Positions 5,866 through 11,101 of a DNA stretch of 12,505 bases are shown piece by piece (the first letter of the stretch is position 1; every line of letters begins with the position of its first letter). The notes under the pieces are model-generated. The model did no database searches and was not told the origin of the DNA. It was given only the letters and a program-made list of their open reading frames with translations. Origin of the DNA: DTPS01 sp049591295 (GTDB lineage Bacteria; Acidobacteriota; UBA4820; DSQY01); the NCBI GenBank assembly GCA_049591295.1, contig JBAWEQ010000128.1:1-12505 (forward strand). Direction: 5' to 3'. Position numbers and translations under genes: made by a program.

Positions 5866-6225
5866 ATGAGGCGTGCGCACACGGACTTGGCGGCATGGCG
5901 GGAGAGCATGGCCATGGTCAAGCTGGTCTACGATGGGACTCGGGGTTTTCCAAAGGAAGAGATGTTCGGCCTCACCAGTCAGATTCGCCGCGCCGCAGTC
6001 TCGGTGCCCGCGAACATCGCAGAAGGCGCCGCTCGCGGGAGCAAGAAGGAGTTCACGCAGTTCTTGATCATCGCGAGAGGATCATTGAGCGAATTGGAGA
6101 CGTTGACGGAGATTTCAGCGGACATCGGCTATCTGAAGCCCGACGCGCGCAAGGCACTTCTTGACAGCGCTGATCAGGTATCGAAGTTGCTCTCGGGGCT
6201 TCTCAGAACGCTGCGCCAGGGCTGA
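5866..6225 (+). CDS. Four-helix-bundle protein, 23S rRNA intervening-sequence (IVP) family
   Basis: The protein has 119 residues counted from ATG 5866, which has GGAGGGGG at 5853-5860. An upstream in-frame ATG at 5836 would add ten residues without a better ribosome-binding site. Family features are DLAAWRESMAMVKLVY (7-22), GLTSQIRRAAVSVPANIAEG (35-54), the basic RGSKKEF turn, FLIIARGSLSELETL (66-80) and a C-terminal helix with DQVSKLLSGLLRTL. It is diverged from the copy at 326-739, so it is not a recent duplicate. It lies wholly within the fcl-gmd spacer and is bracketed by inverted AAGAGT/ACTCTT arrays. Function is unknown beyond likely oligomeric nucleic-acid binding, inferred from the IVP/Avd fold. 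Confidence 0.92.
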   Translation: MRRAHTDLAAWRESMAMVKLVYDGTRGFPKEEMFGLTSQIRRAAVSVPANIAEGAARGSKKEFTQFLIIARGSLSELETLTEISADIGYLKPDARKALLDSADQVSKLLSGLLRTLRQG

Positions 6226-6242
6226 TTCATTTCTTCGTCTCT

Positions 6243-6284
6243 TTCTCTTCACTCTTCACTCTTCACTCTTAACTCTTCACTCTT
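6243..6284 (+). repeat. CACTCTT heptamer array, 6 units, upstream of gmd
   Basis: TTCTCTT, three CACTCTT, AACTCTT and CACTCTT run in exact phase. They are followed by GGAG (6290-6293) and the GTG start of gmd at 6300. Confidence 0.88.
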
Positions 6285-6299
6285 TTCTCGGAGCCCCCC

Positions 6300-7370
6300 G
6301 TGCCCTACCCGCCTCGCAATGGTAAACGGTCCCTCATCACCGGCATCACGGGCCAGGATGGCTCGTACCTGGCGGAGCTGCTTCTCGCCAGGGGCTACGA
6401 GGTGACCGGCACCATCCGCCGCTCGTCCTCCTTCAACACGGGCCGCATCGACCACCTGTACCAGGACCCGCACGACGAGGACGTCCGCCTGCGCCTCATC
6501 TACGCCGACCTCAACGACGCCTCCTCCCTCAACAAGGTGCTCAAGACCGTCCGCCCCGACGAGATCTACAACCTCGGCGCCCAGTCGCACGTCAAGGTCT
6601 CCTTCGACGTGCCCGAGTACACCGCCGAGGTCACGGGGCTCGGCACCATCCGCCTGCTGGAGGCCATGCGCGAGCTCGGCCTCACCGCGCGCTACTACCA
6701 GGCGTCCTCCTCGGAGCTCTTCGGGAAGGTCTTCGAGACGCCCCAGCGCGAGACCACGCCCTTCTATCCGCGCAGTCCCTACGGCGCCGCCAAGGCCTAC
6801 GCCTTCTACGTCACGCGCAACTACCGCGAAGCCTACGGCCTCTTCGCCGTCAACGGCATCCTTTACAACCACGAGAGCCCCCGCCGCGGTGAGACCTTCG
6901 TCACGCGCAAGATCACCCGCGCCGTGGGCCGCATCGTCCACGGCCTCCAGGAGAAGCTCTTCCTGGGCAACCTCGACGCCAAGCGCGACTGGGGTTTCGC
7001 CGGCGACTACGTGGAGGCCATGGCGAGCATGCTCCAGCAGGAGGAGCCCGAGGACCTCGTCATCGCCACCGGCGAGAGCCACAGCGTGCGCGAGTTCTGC
7101 GCGCTGGCCTTCGAGCGCGCCGGCCTCCCCCTCACCTGGCAGGGCACGGGCCGGGAGGAGAAGGGCTTCGGCCCCGGCGGCCGCCTCCTCGTCGAGGTGG
7201 ACCCGCACTACTTCCGCCCCACCGAGGTGGACTTCCTCCTCGGCGACGCCTCCAAGGCCCGCCAGAAGCTCGGCTGGGCCCCCACCGTCACCTTCCCCCA
7301 GCTCGTCGCCATGATGGTCGAGAGCGATCTGCGCCTCGCCGAACGCGAGAAACGAGCGAACGGGGGATAG
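6300..7370 (+). CDS. gmd: GDP-mannose 4,6-dehydratase
   Basis: It converts GDP-D-mannose to GDP-4-keto-6-deoxy-D-mannose using bound NADP, the first step to GDP-L-fucose, with fcl (4871-5800) as the second. The 356 residues match the family. Motifs are ITGITGQDGSYLAE (13-26), RSSSFNTGRIDHLY (41-54), NLGAQSHVKVSF (91-102), the active-site SSSELFG (136-142) with its Glu, the catalytic Tyr161/Lys165 in SPYGAAKAY, the Gmd signature NHESPRRGETFVTRKIT, and GNLDAKRDWGFAGDYVEA. The start is GTG 6300 behind GGAG (6290-6293); no ATG fits. The stop TAG (7368-7370) is three bases from a 19-unit heptamer array. Confidence 0.97.
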   Translation: MPYPPRNGKRSLITGITGQDGSYLAELLLARGYEVTGTIRRSSSFNTGRIDHLYQDPHDEDVRLRLIYADLNDASSLNKVLKTVRPDEIYNLGAQSHVKVSFDVPEYTAEVTGLGTIRLLEAMRELGLTARYYQASSSELFGKVFETPQRETTPFYPRSPYGAAKAYAFYVTRNYREAYGLFAVNGILYNHESPRRGETFVTRKITRAVGRIVHGLQEKLFLGNLDAKRDWGFAGDYVEAMASMLQQEEPEDLVIATGESHSVREFCALAFERAGLPLTWQGTGREEKGFGPGGRLLVEVDPHYFRPTEVDFLLGDASKARQKLGWAPTVTFPQLVAMMVESDLRLAEREKRANGG

Positions 7371-7373
7371 TAA

Positions 7374-7506
7374 GGAGTCAGGAGTGGGGAGTGAGGAGCG
7401 AGGAGTCGAGAGTCGGGAGTGAGGAGTCAGGAGTGAGGAGTCAGGAGTCGGGAGCGAGGAGTGAGGAGCCGGGAGTCGGGAGTCGGGAATGAGGAGTGAG
7501 GAGAAG
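7374..7506 (+). repeat. GGAGTNR heptamer array, 19 units
   Basis: Nineteen consecutive 7-nt units with no phase slip run from GGAGTCA to GGAGAAG. Positions 6-7 vary (CA, GA, CG, GG) while GGAG is nearly constant. It starts three bases after the gmd stop, in purine orientation, and is the longest array in the window. Confidence 0.95.
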
Positions 7507-7524
7507 GCCCACGGGAGGTTTCTT

Positions 7525-7550
7525 GTAGGAGCGCTCTCCAGAGCGCGATC
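7525..7550. repeat. REP-like palindrome, copy 2
   Basis: GTAGGAGCGCTCTCCAGAGC is followed by GCGATC and CTTCGGAGG. It is nearly identical to 4475-4500 and shares the preceding CGGGAGG tract. Confidence 0.7.
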
Positions 7551-7623
7551 CTTCGGAGGGCATCATTCAATCCTCCGGTGGGGCGGGCGCCCTCGCCCGC
7601 CGCTTCGAAGCTTCTCATTCACC

Positions 7624-7665
7624 GTAGCGGCCGCGATTCATCGCGGCCGGCCCTTCGGCCGCTAC
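7624..7665. repeat. Three-stem palindromic cluster closed by GTAGCGGCCG / CGGCCGCTAC
   Basis: The outer 10-bp arms are perfect inverses (7624-7633, 7656-7665). Inside, CGGCCGCGA-TTCA-TCGCGGCCG (7628-7649) is a 9-bp hairpin that shares the left outer arm, so the two folds are alternatives. GGCC-CTTC-GGCC follows. Confidence 0.75.
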
Positions 7666-7686
7666 AAAGGGCGGCTTCGGCAGGAT

Positions 7687-7740
7687 GGAGCGGCCGATGT
7701 TCACATCGGCCGAACGGCCGCAACAAGTTGCGGCCGCTAC
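7687..7740. repeat. Double-hairpin palindromic cluster (CGGCCGATG and CGGCCGCAAC stems)
   Basis: CGGCCGATG-TTCA-CATCGGCCG (7691-7712) is followed by CGGCCGCAAC-AA-GTTGCGGCCG (7715-7736) and CTAC. The first stem has the same TTCA loop as 7624-7665 with different, still paired, stem bases. Confidence 0.8.
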
Positions 7741-7761
7741 AAAGGCCAGCATTCGATCTTT

Positions 7762-7845
7762 CAATCTGCAATCTGGAATCTTCAATCTGCAATCCTTTCG
7801 TGGCCGCTACAAAGGCCAGCAATCGATCCTTCAATCTGCAATCTT
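7762..7845 (+). repeat. Two CAATCTK heptamer blocks with composite unit
   Basis: Five units lie at 7762-7796 and two at 7832-7845, separated by GGCCGCTACAAAGGCCAGCA and GATCCTT. Confidence 0.8.
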
Positions 7846-7875
7846 TCCCCGGGCCGCTACGAAGGCAACCATTCC

Positions 7876-8058
7876 CGGAAGGCACCGGCGCCCCCTTCGG
7901 GCGTCATCCTGTGGGCGTCATCGAAGGGCTCCTGGCACAGGATCCCGCCGTGTTAGAACCGCATGGAGTCTGGTACCACGAGATCCTGAGCAAGCTCATC
8001 TTCGAAGCAGCCCTCAGGATGACGTGTTTGATGGACAGGCGAGGCGCCTGTCTCTCCC
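7876..8058. repeat. Long inverted-end element, copy 2 (about 183 bp)
   Basis: It is nearly identical to 2648-2829, more than 5 kb away; the main differences are near 7951, 7973 and in the ends. The right end GGCGCCTGTCTCTCCC matches the short elements exactly, while the left end is degenerate. Confidence 0.8.
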
Positions 8059-8068
8059 GTCTCTTCTT

Positions 8069-8136
8069 CGGCCGCAATGAATTGCGGCCGCTACAGAGGA
8101 CGGCTTTCAATCCTTCAATCTTCAATCTGGAATCTC
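8069..8136. repeat. CGGCCGCAAT palindrome plus heptamers
   Basis: CGGCCGCAAT-GA-ATTGCGGCCG (8069-8090), then CTACAGAGGACGGCTTTCAAT and degenerate CAATCTK units to 8136. Confidence 0.75.
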
Positions 8137-8160
8137 CCTATTCCGGCGGCTGCCCACCTT

Positions 8161-8271
8161 ACCGTCATTCCGGCGACCGAAGGGAGTCCGGAATCCTCAC
8201 TCTCATCTGAACCGCAGGCGGATCCTGGACGCGCTTCGCTTGCCAGGATGACTGCCCAGAGAAGCCGTACC
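8161..8271. repeat. GTCATTCC...GGATGAC element, copy 3
   Basis: It matches 2955-3065 and 4595-4706 in order and ends. Confidence 0.8.
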
Positions 8272-8287
8272 GAAGGCCATCCTGCAC

Positions 8288-8354
8288 GGGAGGCACAGGC
8301 GCCCCCGCCTGTGCAGGGCAGCGGTACTCGACAGGCGAGGCGCCTGTCTCTCCC
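8288..8354. repeat. Short inverted-end element, copy 2 (67 bp)
   Basis: It has the same ends and length as 4521-4587. The interior after the left hairpin reads AGGGCAGCGGTACTCGACAG, as in 9421-9487. Confidence 0.85.
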
Positions 8355-8364
8355 GTCTCTTCTT

Positions 8365-8439
8365 CGGCCGCAATGAATTGCGGCCGCTACAGAGGACGGC
8401 TTTCAATCCTTCAATCTGCAATCTGCAATCTTCAATCTG
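8365..8439. repeat. CGGCCGCAAT palindrome plus heptamers
   Basis: The palindrome is at 8365-8386 and the CAATCTK units at 8412-8439. It is a near copy of 8069-8136. Confidence 0.78.
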
Positions 8440-8450
8440 CATCGGCCGAA

Positions 8451-8476
8451 CGGCCGCAACAAGTTGCGGCCGCTAC
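8451..8476. repeat. CGGCCGCAAC palindrome
   Basis: CGGCCGCAAC-AA-GTTGCGGCCG plus CTAC, preceded by ATCGGCCGAA, a remnant of the CGGCCGATG hairpin arm. Confidence 0.8.
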
Positions 8477-8497
8477 AAAGGCCTGCTTTCGATCATT

Positions 8498-8532
8498 CAA
8501 TCTGCAATCTTCAATCTGCAATCTTCAATCTT
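8498..8532 (+). repeat. CAATCTK heptamer array, 5 units, upstream of the permease
   Basis: Five exact-phase units end 12 nt before ATG 8545. The space between is TTCCCCCTAACCC-like, with no Shine-Dalgarno sequence. Confidence 0.85.
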
Positions 8533-8544
8533 TCCCCCTAACCC

Positions 8545-9378
8545 ATGCCAAACACATCTGACCAACTCCTAGTCATCGAAGCGGGCAAGACGGAAGGCCA
8601 GTACTGGCGCGACCTCTGGCGCTACCGCGAGCTGTTCTACTTCCTCGCGTGGCGCGACGTGTTGGTGCGCTACAAGCAGACGGTCATCGGCGTGGCGTGG
8701 GCCATCATCCAGCCGCTCTTCACGATGATCGTCTTCACGGTGGTCTTCGGCCGCCTGGCCAAGCTGCCCTCGGGCGGCGTCCCGTACGCCGTGATGGTCT
8801 ACGCCGCCATGCTGCCGTGGCAGTTCTTCTCCAGCGCCCTCGGCCAGTGCAGCACCAGCCTTATCGGCAACGCCAACCTCATCTCGAAGATCTACTTCCC
8901 GCGGCTCATCATCCCCACCAGCTCGGTGATCGTGGCCTTCGTGGACTTCTGCATCTCCGCCACGATCCTCGCGGGGCTCATGCTGTGGTACCAGGTCCTG
9001 CCGCCCTGGCAGATCGTCACCCTGCCCCTGTTCATCCTGCTGGCCTTCGGCGCCGCCATGGGCGTGGGCCTCTGGTTCGCGGCCCTCAACGTGGAGTACC
9101 GAGACTTCCGCTACGTCGTGCCCTTCCTCCTGCAGGCCGGCCTCTACATCTCGCCCGTGGGCTTCTCCAGCGCCATCGTCCCCGGGCGCTTCCGCCTGCT
9201 CTACTCGCTCAACCCCATGGTCGGCGTCATCGACGGCTTCCGCTGGGCCCTGCTCGGCCAGAAGACCGCCCTCTACTGGCCCGGCTTCATCGCCTCCATC
9301 GCCCTCGTCGCCGTCCTCCTCGCCACCGGCATCTGGTACTTCCGCCGCACCGAGCGCACCTTCGCCGACGTGATTTAG
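8545..9378 (+). CDS. ABC-2 type polysaccharide/O-antigen export permease (Wzm/TagG/KpsM-like)
   Basis: The 277-residue inner-membrane protein has about six hydrophobic helices. The N-terminal region WRYRELFYFLAWRDVLVRYK followed by QTVIGVAWAIIQPLFTMIVF and FGRLAKLPSGGVPYAVMVYA is the hallmark of ABC2_membrane permeases that export O-antigen, teichoic acid or capsule. LISKIYFPRLIIPTSSVIV and the C-terminal SLNPMVGVIDGFRWALLG also fit. It would form the channel through which a lipid-linked glycan is moved to the periplasm. Its obligate ATPase (Wzt/TagH type) is normally next door, but here only repeats and MNT/HEPN genes follow, so the partner must lie elsewhere. ATG 8545 has no ribosome-binding site. 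Confidence 0.94.
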   Translation: MPNTSDQLLVIEAGKTEGQYWRDLWRYRELFYFLAWRDVLVRYKQTVIGVAWAIIQPLFTMIVFTVVFGRLAKLPSGGVPYAVMVYAAMLPWQFFSSALGQCSTSLIGNANLISKIYFPRLIIPTSSVIVAFVDFCISATILAGLMLWYQVLPPWQIVTLPLFILLAFGAAMGVGLWFAALNVEYRDFRYVVPFLLQAGLYISPVGFSSAIVPGRFRLLYSLNPMVGVIDGFRWALLGQKTALYWPGFIASIALVAVLLATGIWYFRRTERTFADVI

Positions 9379-9420
9379 GGAGCGATCGCGATAGCGGCCG
9401 CTACGAAGGTAGTCATTCAC

Positions 9421-9487
9421 GGGAGGCACAGGCGCCCCCGCCTGTGCAGGGCAGCGGTACTCGACAGGCGGGGCGCCTGTCTCTCCC
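9421..9487. repeat. Short inverted-end element, copy 3 (67 bp)
   Basis: The ends and interior are almost the same as 8288-8354. It is flanked by CATTCAC, like the CATTCAT before copies at 2648 and 4521. Confidence 0.85.
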
Positions 9488-9503
9488 GGGGGCGTCGTGC
9501 TTC

Positions 9504-9591
9504 GTCATTCCCGCGAAGCCTGCCCCGGGCCCCGACCCGGGGGCGGGAATCCAGCCCGTCTACCCTGGACCCCCGATGTCTCGGGGATGAC
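9504..9591. repeat. GTCATTCCCGCG...CGGGGATGAC palindromic element
   Basis: The ends GTCATTCCCG and CGGGGATGAC are inverse except for one base. An inner GCCCCGGGCC and a CCCGACCCGGGGGCGGGAAT tract add further pairing. It resembles the widespread GTCATTCCCGCGAA intergenic repeats of many bacteria and shares ends with the 2955 family but not its interior. Confidence 0.7.
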
Positions 9592-9601
9592 GAGGATCGT
9601 C

Positions 9602-9664
9602 GCAGGGGCGACCCTCTGTGGGAAGCGAAGCCCTTCGCCGGCCCTTCGGCGCTTTGCTCATCCG
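9602..9664. repeat. GAAGCCCTTCGC-type repeat, copy 1
   Basis: GGGGCGACCCTCTGTGGGAA and GCGAAGCCCTTCGCC. The hairpin GCGAAG-CC-CTTCGC recurs at 11453-11512; a related copy is at 12424-12484. Confidence 0.65.
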
Positions 9665-9675
9665 AATGACCGAAG

Positions 9676-9704
9676 TTGACGGGCAGAGGGGAAGCCTCTA
9701 CATT
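9676..9704 (+). promoter_or_regulatory. Sigma-70-like promoter for the 9724 MntA-HepT pair
   Basis: TTGACG (9676-9681) and TACATT (9699-9704) are separated by 17 bp. GGAGG (9712-9716) and ATG 9724 follow, so the leader would be short. Confidence 0.55.
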
Positions 9705-9723
9705 GGAGATCGGAGGCCCGTAA

Positions 9724-10017
9724 ATGACGCAGGCCCAGCAGATTAGAGCGCACATCCGAAGGCACAAACGCACCTTGCGGAAAGAGTATGGTGTTCGAAC
9801 GCTCGGGCTGTTCGGATCCTATGTGCGCAACCAGCAGGGGCCAAGGAGCGACATCGACATCCTGGTCGAATTTGAGGCTCCCATCGGGCTGTTGCAGTTC
9901 AACAAGTTGGAGCGGCAGTTGGGGGAAATACTGGGAGGAAAGGTCGATCTCGTGATGAAGAGCGCGCTCAAGCCCCACATCGGCCGGCGCATTCTGGAAG
10001 AGGTCGTCCCGCTTTGA
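9724..10017 (+). CDS. mntA: MNT-domain nucleotidyltransferase antitoxin (MntA)
   Basis: This is a 97-residue minimal nucleotidyltransferase. The core LGLFGSYVRNQQGPRSDIDI (27-46) gives GS-x10-D-x-D with Gly31-Ser32, Asp43 and Asp45. ILVEFEAP follows, and GGKVDLVMKSAL supplies a third acidic residue. GGAGG at 9712-9716 fits ATG 9724. The stop TGA overlaps the TTG start of the HEPN partner (TTGA), so the two are coupled. In the characterised Shewanella system, MntA transfers AMP to the tyrosine of the HepT RX4HXY motif and blocks its RNase; all needed residues are present in both proteins here. Activity is inferred from family. Confidence 0.93.
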   Translation: MTQAQQIRAHIRRHKRTLRKEYGVRTLGLFGSYVRNQQGPRSDIDILVEFEAPIGLLQFNKLERQLGEILGGKVDLVMKSALKPHIGRRILEEVVPL

Positions 10018-10373
10018 AGCGCGAGTATCTGGACGCCGTCGCGGACATTCTCGAAGCGATCGAAAAGGCCCTGTCGTTCTGTGAAGGCATGACCTTCAAG
10101 ACCTTCGCCCATGACGACAAGACGGTATTCGCCGTCATCCGGGCGCTCGAGCTCATCGGAGAGGCGGCCAAGAAGGTGCCTGCGGGCGTCCGAACGAAGC
10201 ACACCGATATCCCCTGGCGGGACATCACCGGCATGCGGGACAAGTTGGTCCACGAGTACTTCGGCGTGGACCTGCAAACCGTTTGGGCCACCGTTCAGCA
10301 GGATCTTCCGGCTCTCCGGCCCCTCATCAAGCGCCTTTACGAAGATTCGATTGGGACCAAGAAGCGAGGCTGA
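10014..10373 (+). CDS. hepT: HEPN-domain RNase toxin (HepT, DUF86)
   Basis: The protein has 119 residues and is all-helical. KREYLDAVADILEAIEKAL opens the first helix, DKTVFAVIRALELIGEAA forms the second, then IPWRDITGMRDKLVHEYFGV holds the catalytic RX4HXY (Arg75, His80, Tyr82). VWATVQQDLPALRPLI closes the fold. The start is TTG 10014 overlapping the MntA stop; the next in-frame ATG (near residue 26) would remove helix 1. HEPN toxins of this type cleave RNA (tRNA 3' ends in one studied system, mRNA claimed in another). This copy looks intact and functional. Confidence 0.93.
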   Translation: MKREYLDAVADILEAIEKALSFCEGMTFKTFAHDDKTVFAVIRALELIGEAAKKVPAGVRTKHTDIPWRDITGMRDKLVHEYFGVDLQTVWATVQQDLPALRPLIKRLYEDSIGTKKRG

Positions 10374-10448
10374 ATCCTCGTGCCGGAGTAAACCAACACA
10401 GGCGCCTCGCCTGCCCGGAGTGCGGAAGCTTGCATCGGCCGGCCCTTT

Positions 10449-10474
10449 CGGCCGCAATAAATTGCGGCCGCTAC
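10449..10474. repeat. CGGCCGCAAT palindrome
   Basis: CGGCCGCAAT-AA-ATTGCGGCCG plus CTAC. The T/A pair next to the centre replaces C/G of other copies. Confidence 0.82.
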
Positions 10475-10495
10475 GAAGGCCAGCATTCACCCCTT

Positions 10496-10523
10496 TACTC
10501 TTAACTCTTAACTCTTTACTGTC
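10496..10523 (+). repeat. WACTCTT heptamer array, 4 units
   Basis: TACTCTT, AACTCTT, AACTCTT, TACTGTC, following the module GGCCAGCATTCACCCCTT. Confidence 0.82.
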
Positions 10524-10562
10524 TCCACCTGCGGCCGCTACGAAGGCCTGCTTTCGATCCTT

Positions 10563-10597
10563 CAATCTGCACTCTGGAATCTTCAATCTGCAATCTC
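10563..10597 (+). repeat. CAATCTK heptamer array, 5 units
   Basis: It has the same variant order as 4752-4786 and 11588-11622 (CAATCTG, CACTCTG, GAATCTT, CAATCTG), ending CAATCTC. Confidence 0.82.
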
Positions 10598-10681
10598 CCC
10601 CCGGCCCTACAAGGCCAGGTCGGGGATAGGCATCCCCTCCCACAACGGAGGCTGGAGGCGAGCCTTCATTTTTCAGTCTTT

Positions 10682-10716
10682 CAATCTGCAATCTGCAATC
10701 TGCAATCTTCAATCTT
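10682..10716 (+). repeat. CAATCTK heptamer array, 5 units
   Basis: Three CAATCTG then two CAATCTT in exact phase, directly before the promoter region of the next pair. Confidence 0.85.
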
Positions 10717-10738
10717 CTTGAACTGCCCCCGCCCCGCC

Positions 10739-10768
10739 TTGCGGTGCTCGGACTGAAGGCTCTATAGT
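10739..10768 (+). promoter_or_regulatory. Probable promoter of the 10796 MntA-HepT pair
   Basis: TTGCGG (10739-10744), an 18-bp spacer and TATAGT (10763-10768). AAGGG (10784-10788) then precedes the GTG start with 7-nt spacing. Confidence 0.45.
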
Positions 10769-10795
10769 GACAAGGAAGCTGGAAAGGGCACACCC

Positions 10796-11101
10796 GTGAG
10801 CGCAAGAATAAGGCCGGACAAGGGAAAGCTGGCCACCTTCTGTCGAAATCACCATATCGCCCGGCTGTCCTTCTTCGGGTCGGTTCTCCGCAAGGACTTT
10901 CGCCCCGACAGCGACGTGGACGTCCTCGTGGAGTTCGAGCCGGGAACCAGGTTGGGCCTCATCGGCATGGCCCAGTTGGAGTTGGAGCTGTCTTCCCTAG
11001 TGGGCCGGAAGGTGGACCTGCGGACCCCATCCGACCTGAGCCGGTACTTCCGCGATGACGTTCTTCGCCAAGCCGAGGTTCAGTTTGCGCAAGGAAGATG
11101 A
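10796..11101 (+). CDS. mntA: MNT-domain nucleotidyltransferase antitoxin (MntA)
   Basis: The protein has 101 residues from GTG 10796. The GS-x10-D-x-D core is complete: Gly28-Ser29 in FFGSVLRKDF and Asp40/Asp42 in SDVDVLVEFEPG, with VDLRTPSDLSRYF after it. The N-terminal KGKLATFCRNHHIARLSFFG is typical of this MNT subgroup. It shares the fold and motifs with the other two MntA copies but differs through most of its length, so these are separate lineages. It overlaps the next HEPN gene, consistent with one transcript. The likely role is AMPylation-based neutralisation of its own HepT, inferred from family. Confidence 0.92.
   Translation: MSARIRPDKGKLATFCRNHHIARLSFFGSVLRKDFRPDSDVDVLVEFEPGTRLGLIGMAQLELELSSLVGRKVDLRTPSDLSRYFRDDVLRQAEVQFAQGR

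Larger units (their letters stand above)
7371..8544. repeat. Largest repeat island, between gmd and the ABC permease (1174 bp, no gene)
   Basis: I find no credible gene on either strand; open frames here read through repeats. It holds every repeat module seen in the window: the 19-unit GGAGTNR array, REP-like palindrome, GTAGCGGCCG clusters (7624, 7687), heptamer blocks, a long inverted-end element (7876-8058), a GTCATTCC/GGATGAC element (8161-8271), a short inverted-end element (8288-8354) and four CGGCCGCAAY palindromes. Confidence 0.85.
9379..9723. repeat. Repeat island between the permease and the first MntA-HepT pair (345 bp, no gene)
   Basis: It holds a short inverted-end element (9421-9487), a GTCATTCC/GGATGAC variant (9504-9591), a GGCGAAGCCCTTCGCC-type repeat (9602-9664) and the promoter of the next gene. 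No terminator with a T-run is seen after the permease. Confidence 0.8.
10374..10795. repeat. Repeat island between MntA-HepT pairs 1 and 2 (422 bp, no gene)
   Basis: It holds a degenerate inverted-end remnant ACACAGGCGCCTCGCCTG near 10396, a CGGCCGCAAT palindrome (10449-10474), WACTCTT heptamers (10496-10523), CAATCTK heptamers (10563-10597), the small hairpin GGGGAT-AGGC-ATCCCC (10622-10637), another CAATCTK array (10682-10716) and a promoter. Confidence 0.8.

Noticed and set aside
326..6225. Diversity-generating retroelement, suggested by Avd-like four-helix-bundle proteins
   Set aside because: There is no reverse transcriptase and no template/variable repeat pair with adenine-specific changes in the window. 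The proteins fit the general IVP family better.
6249..7208. Minus-strand frame opposite gmd (319 codons)
   Set aside because: It is a shadow of gmd; the composition is that of an antisense high-GC frame and there are no recognisable domains.
7578..8210. Open frame of about 210 codons in the largest island
   Set aside because: It again translates the palindromes and heptamers, so it is not a gene.
8569..9429. Minus-strand frame opposite the permease
   Set aside because: It is rich in Asp, Gly, Glu and His, with no domain. It is antisense to a clear membrane protein.
9497..9679. Small frame beginning MLRHSREACPG
   Set aside because: This is the well-known false translation of GTCATTCCCGCG-type intergenic repeats.
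10622..10673. Terminator after the first MntA-HepT pair
   Set aside because: The hairpin GGGGAT-AGGC-ATCCCC has no T-run, and the AGGCT/AGCCT stem before TTTTT is only five pairs, offset four bases from the T-run, and 270 bp past the gene.
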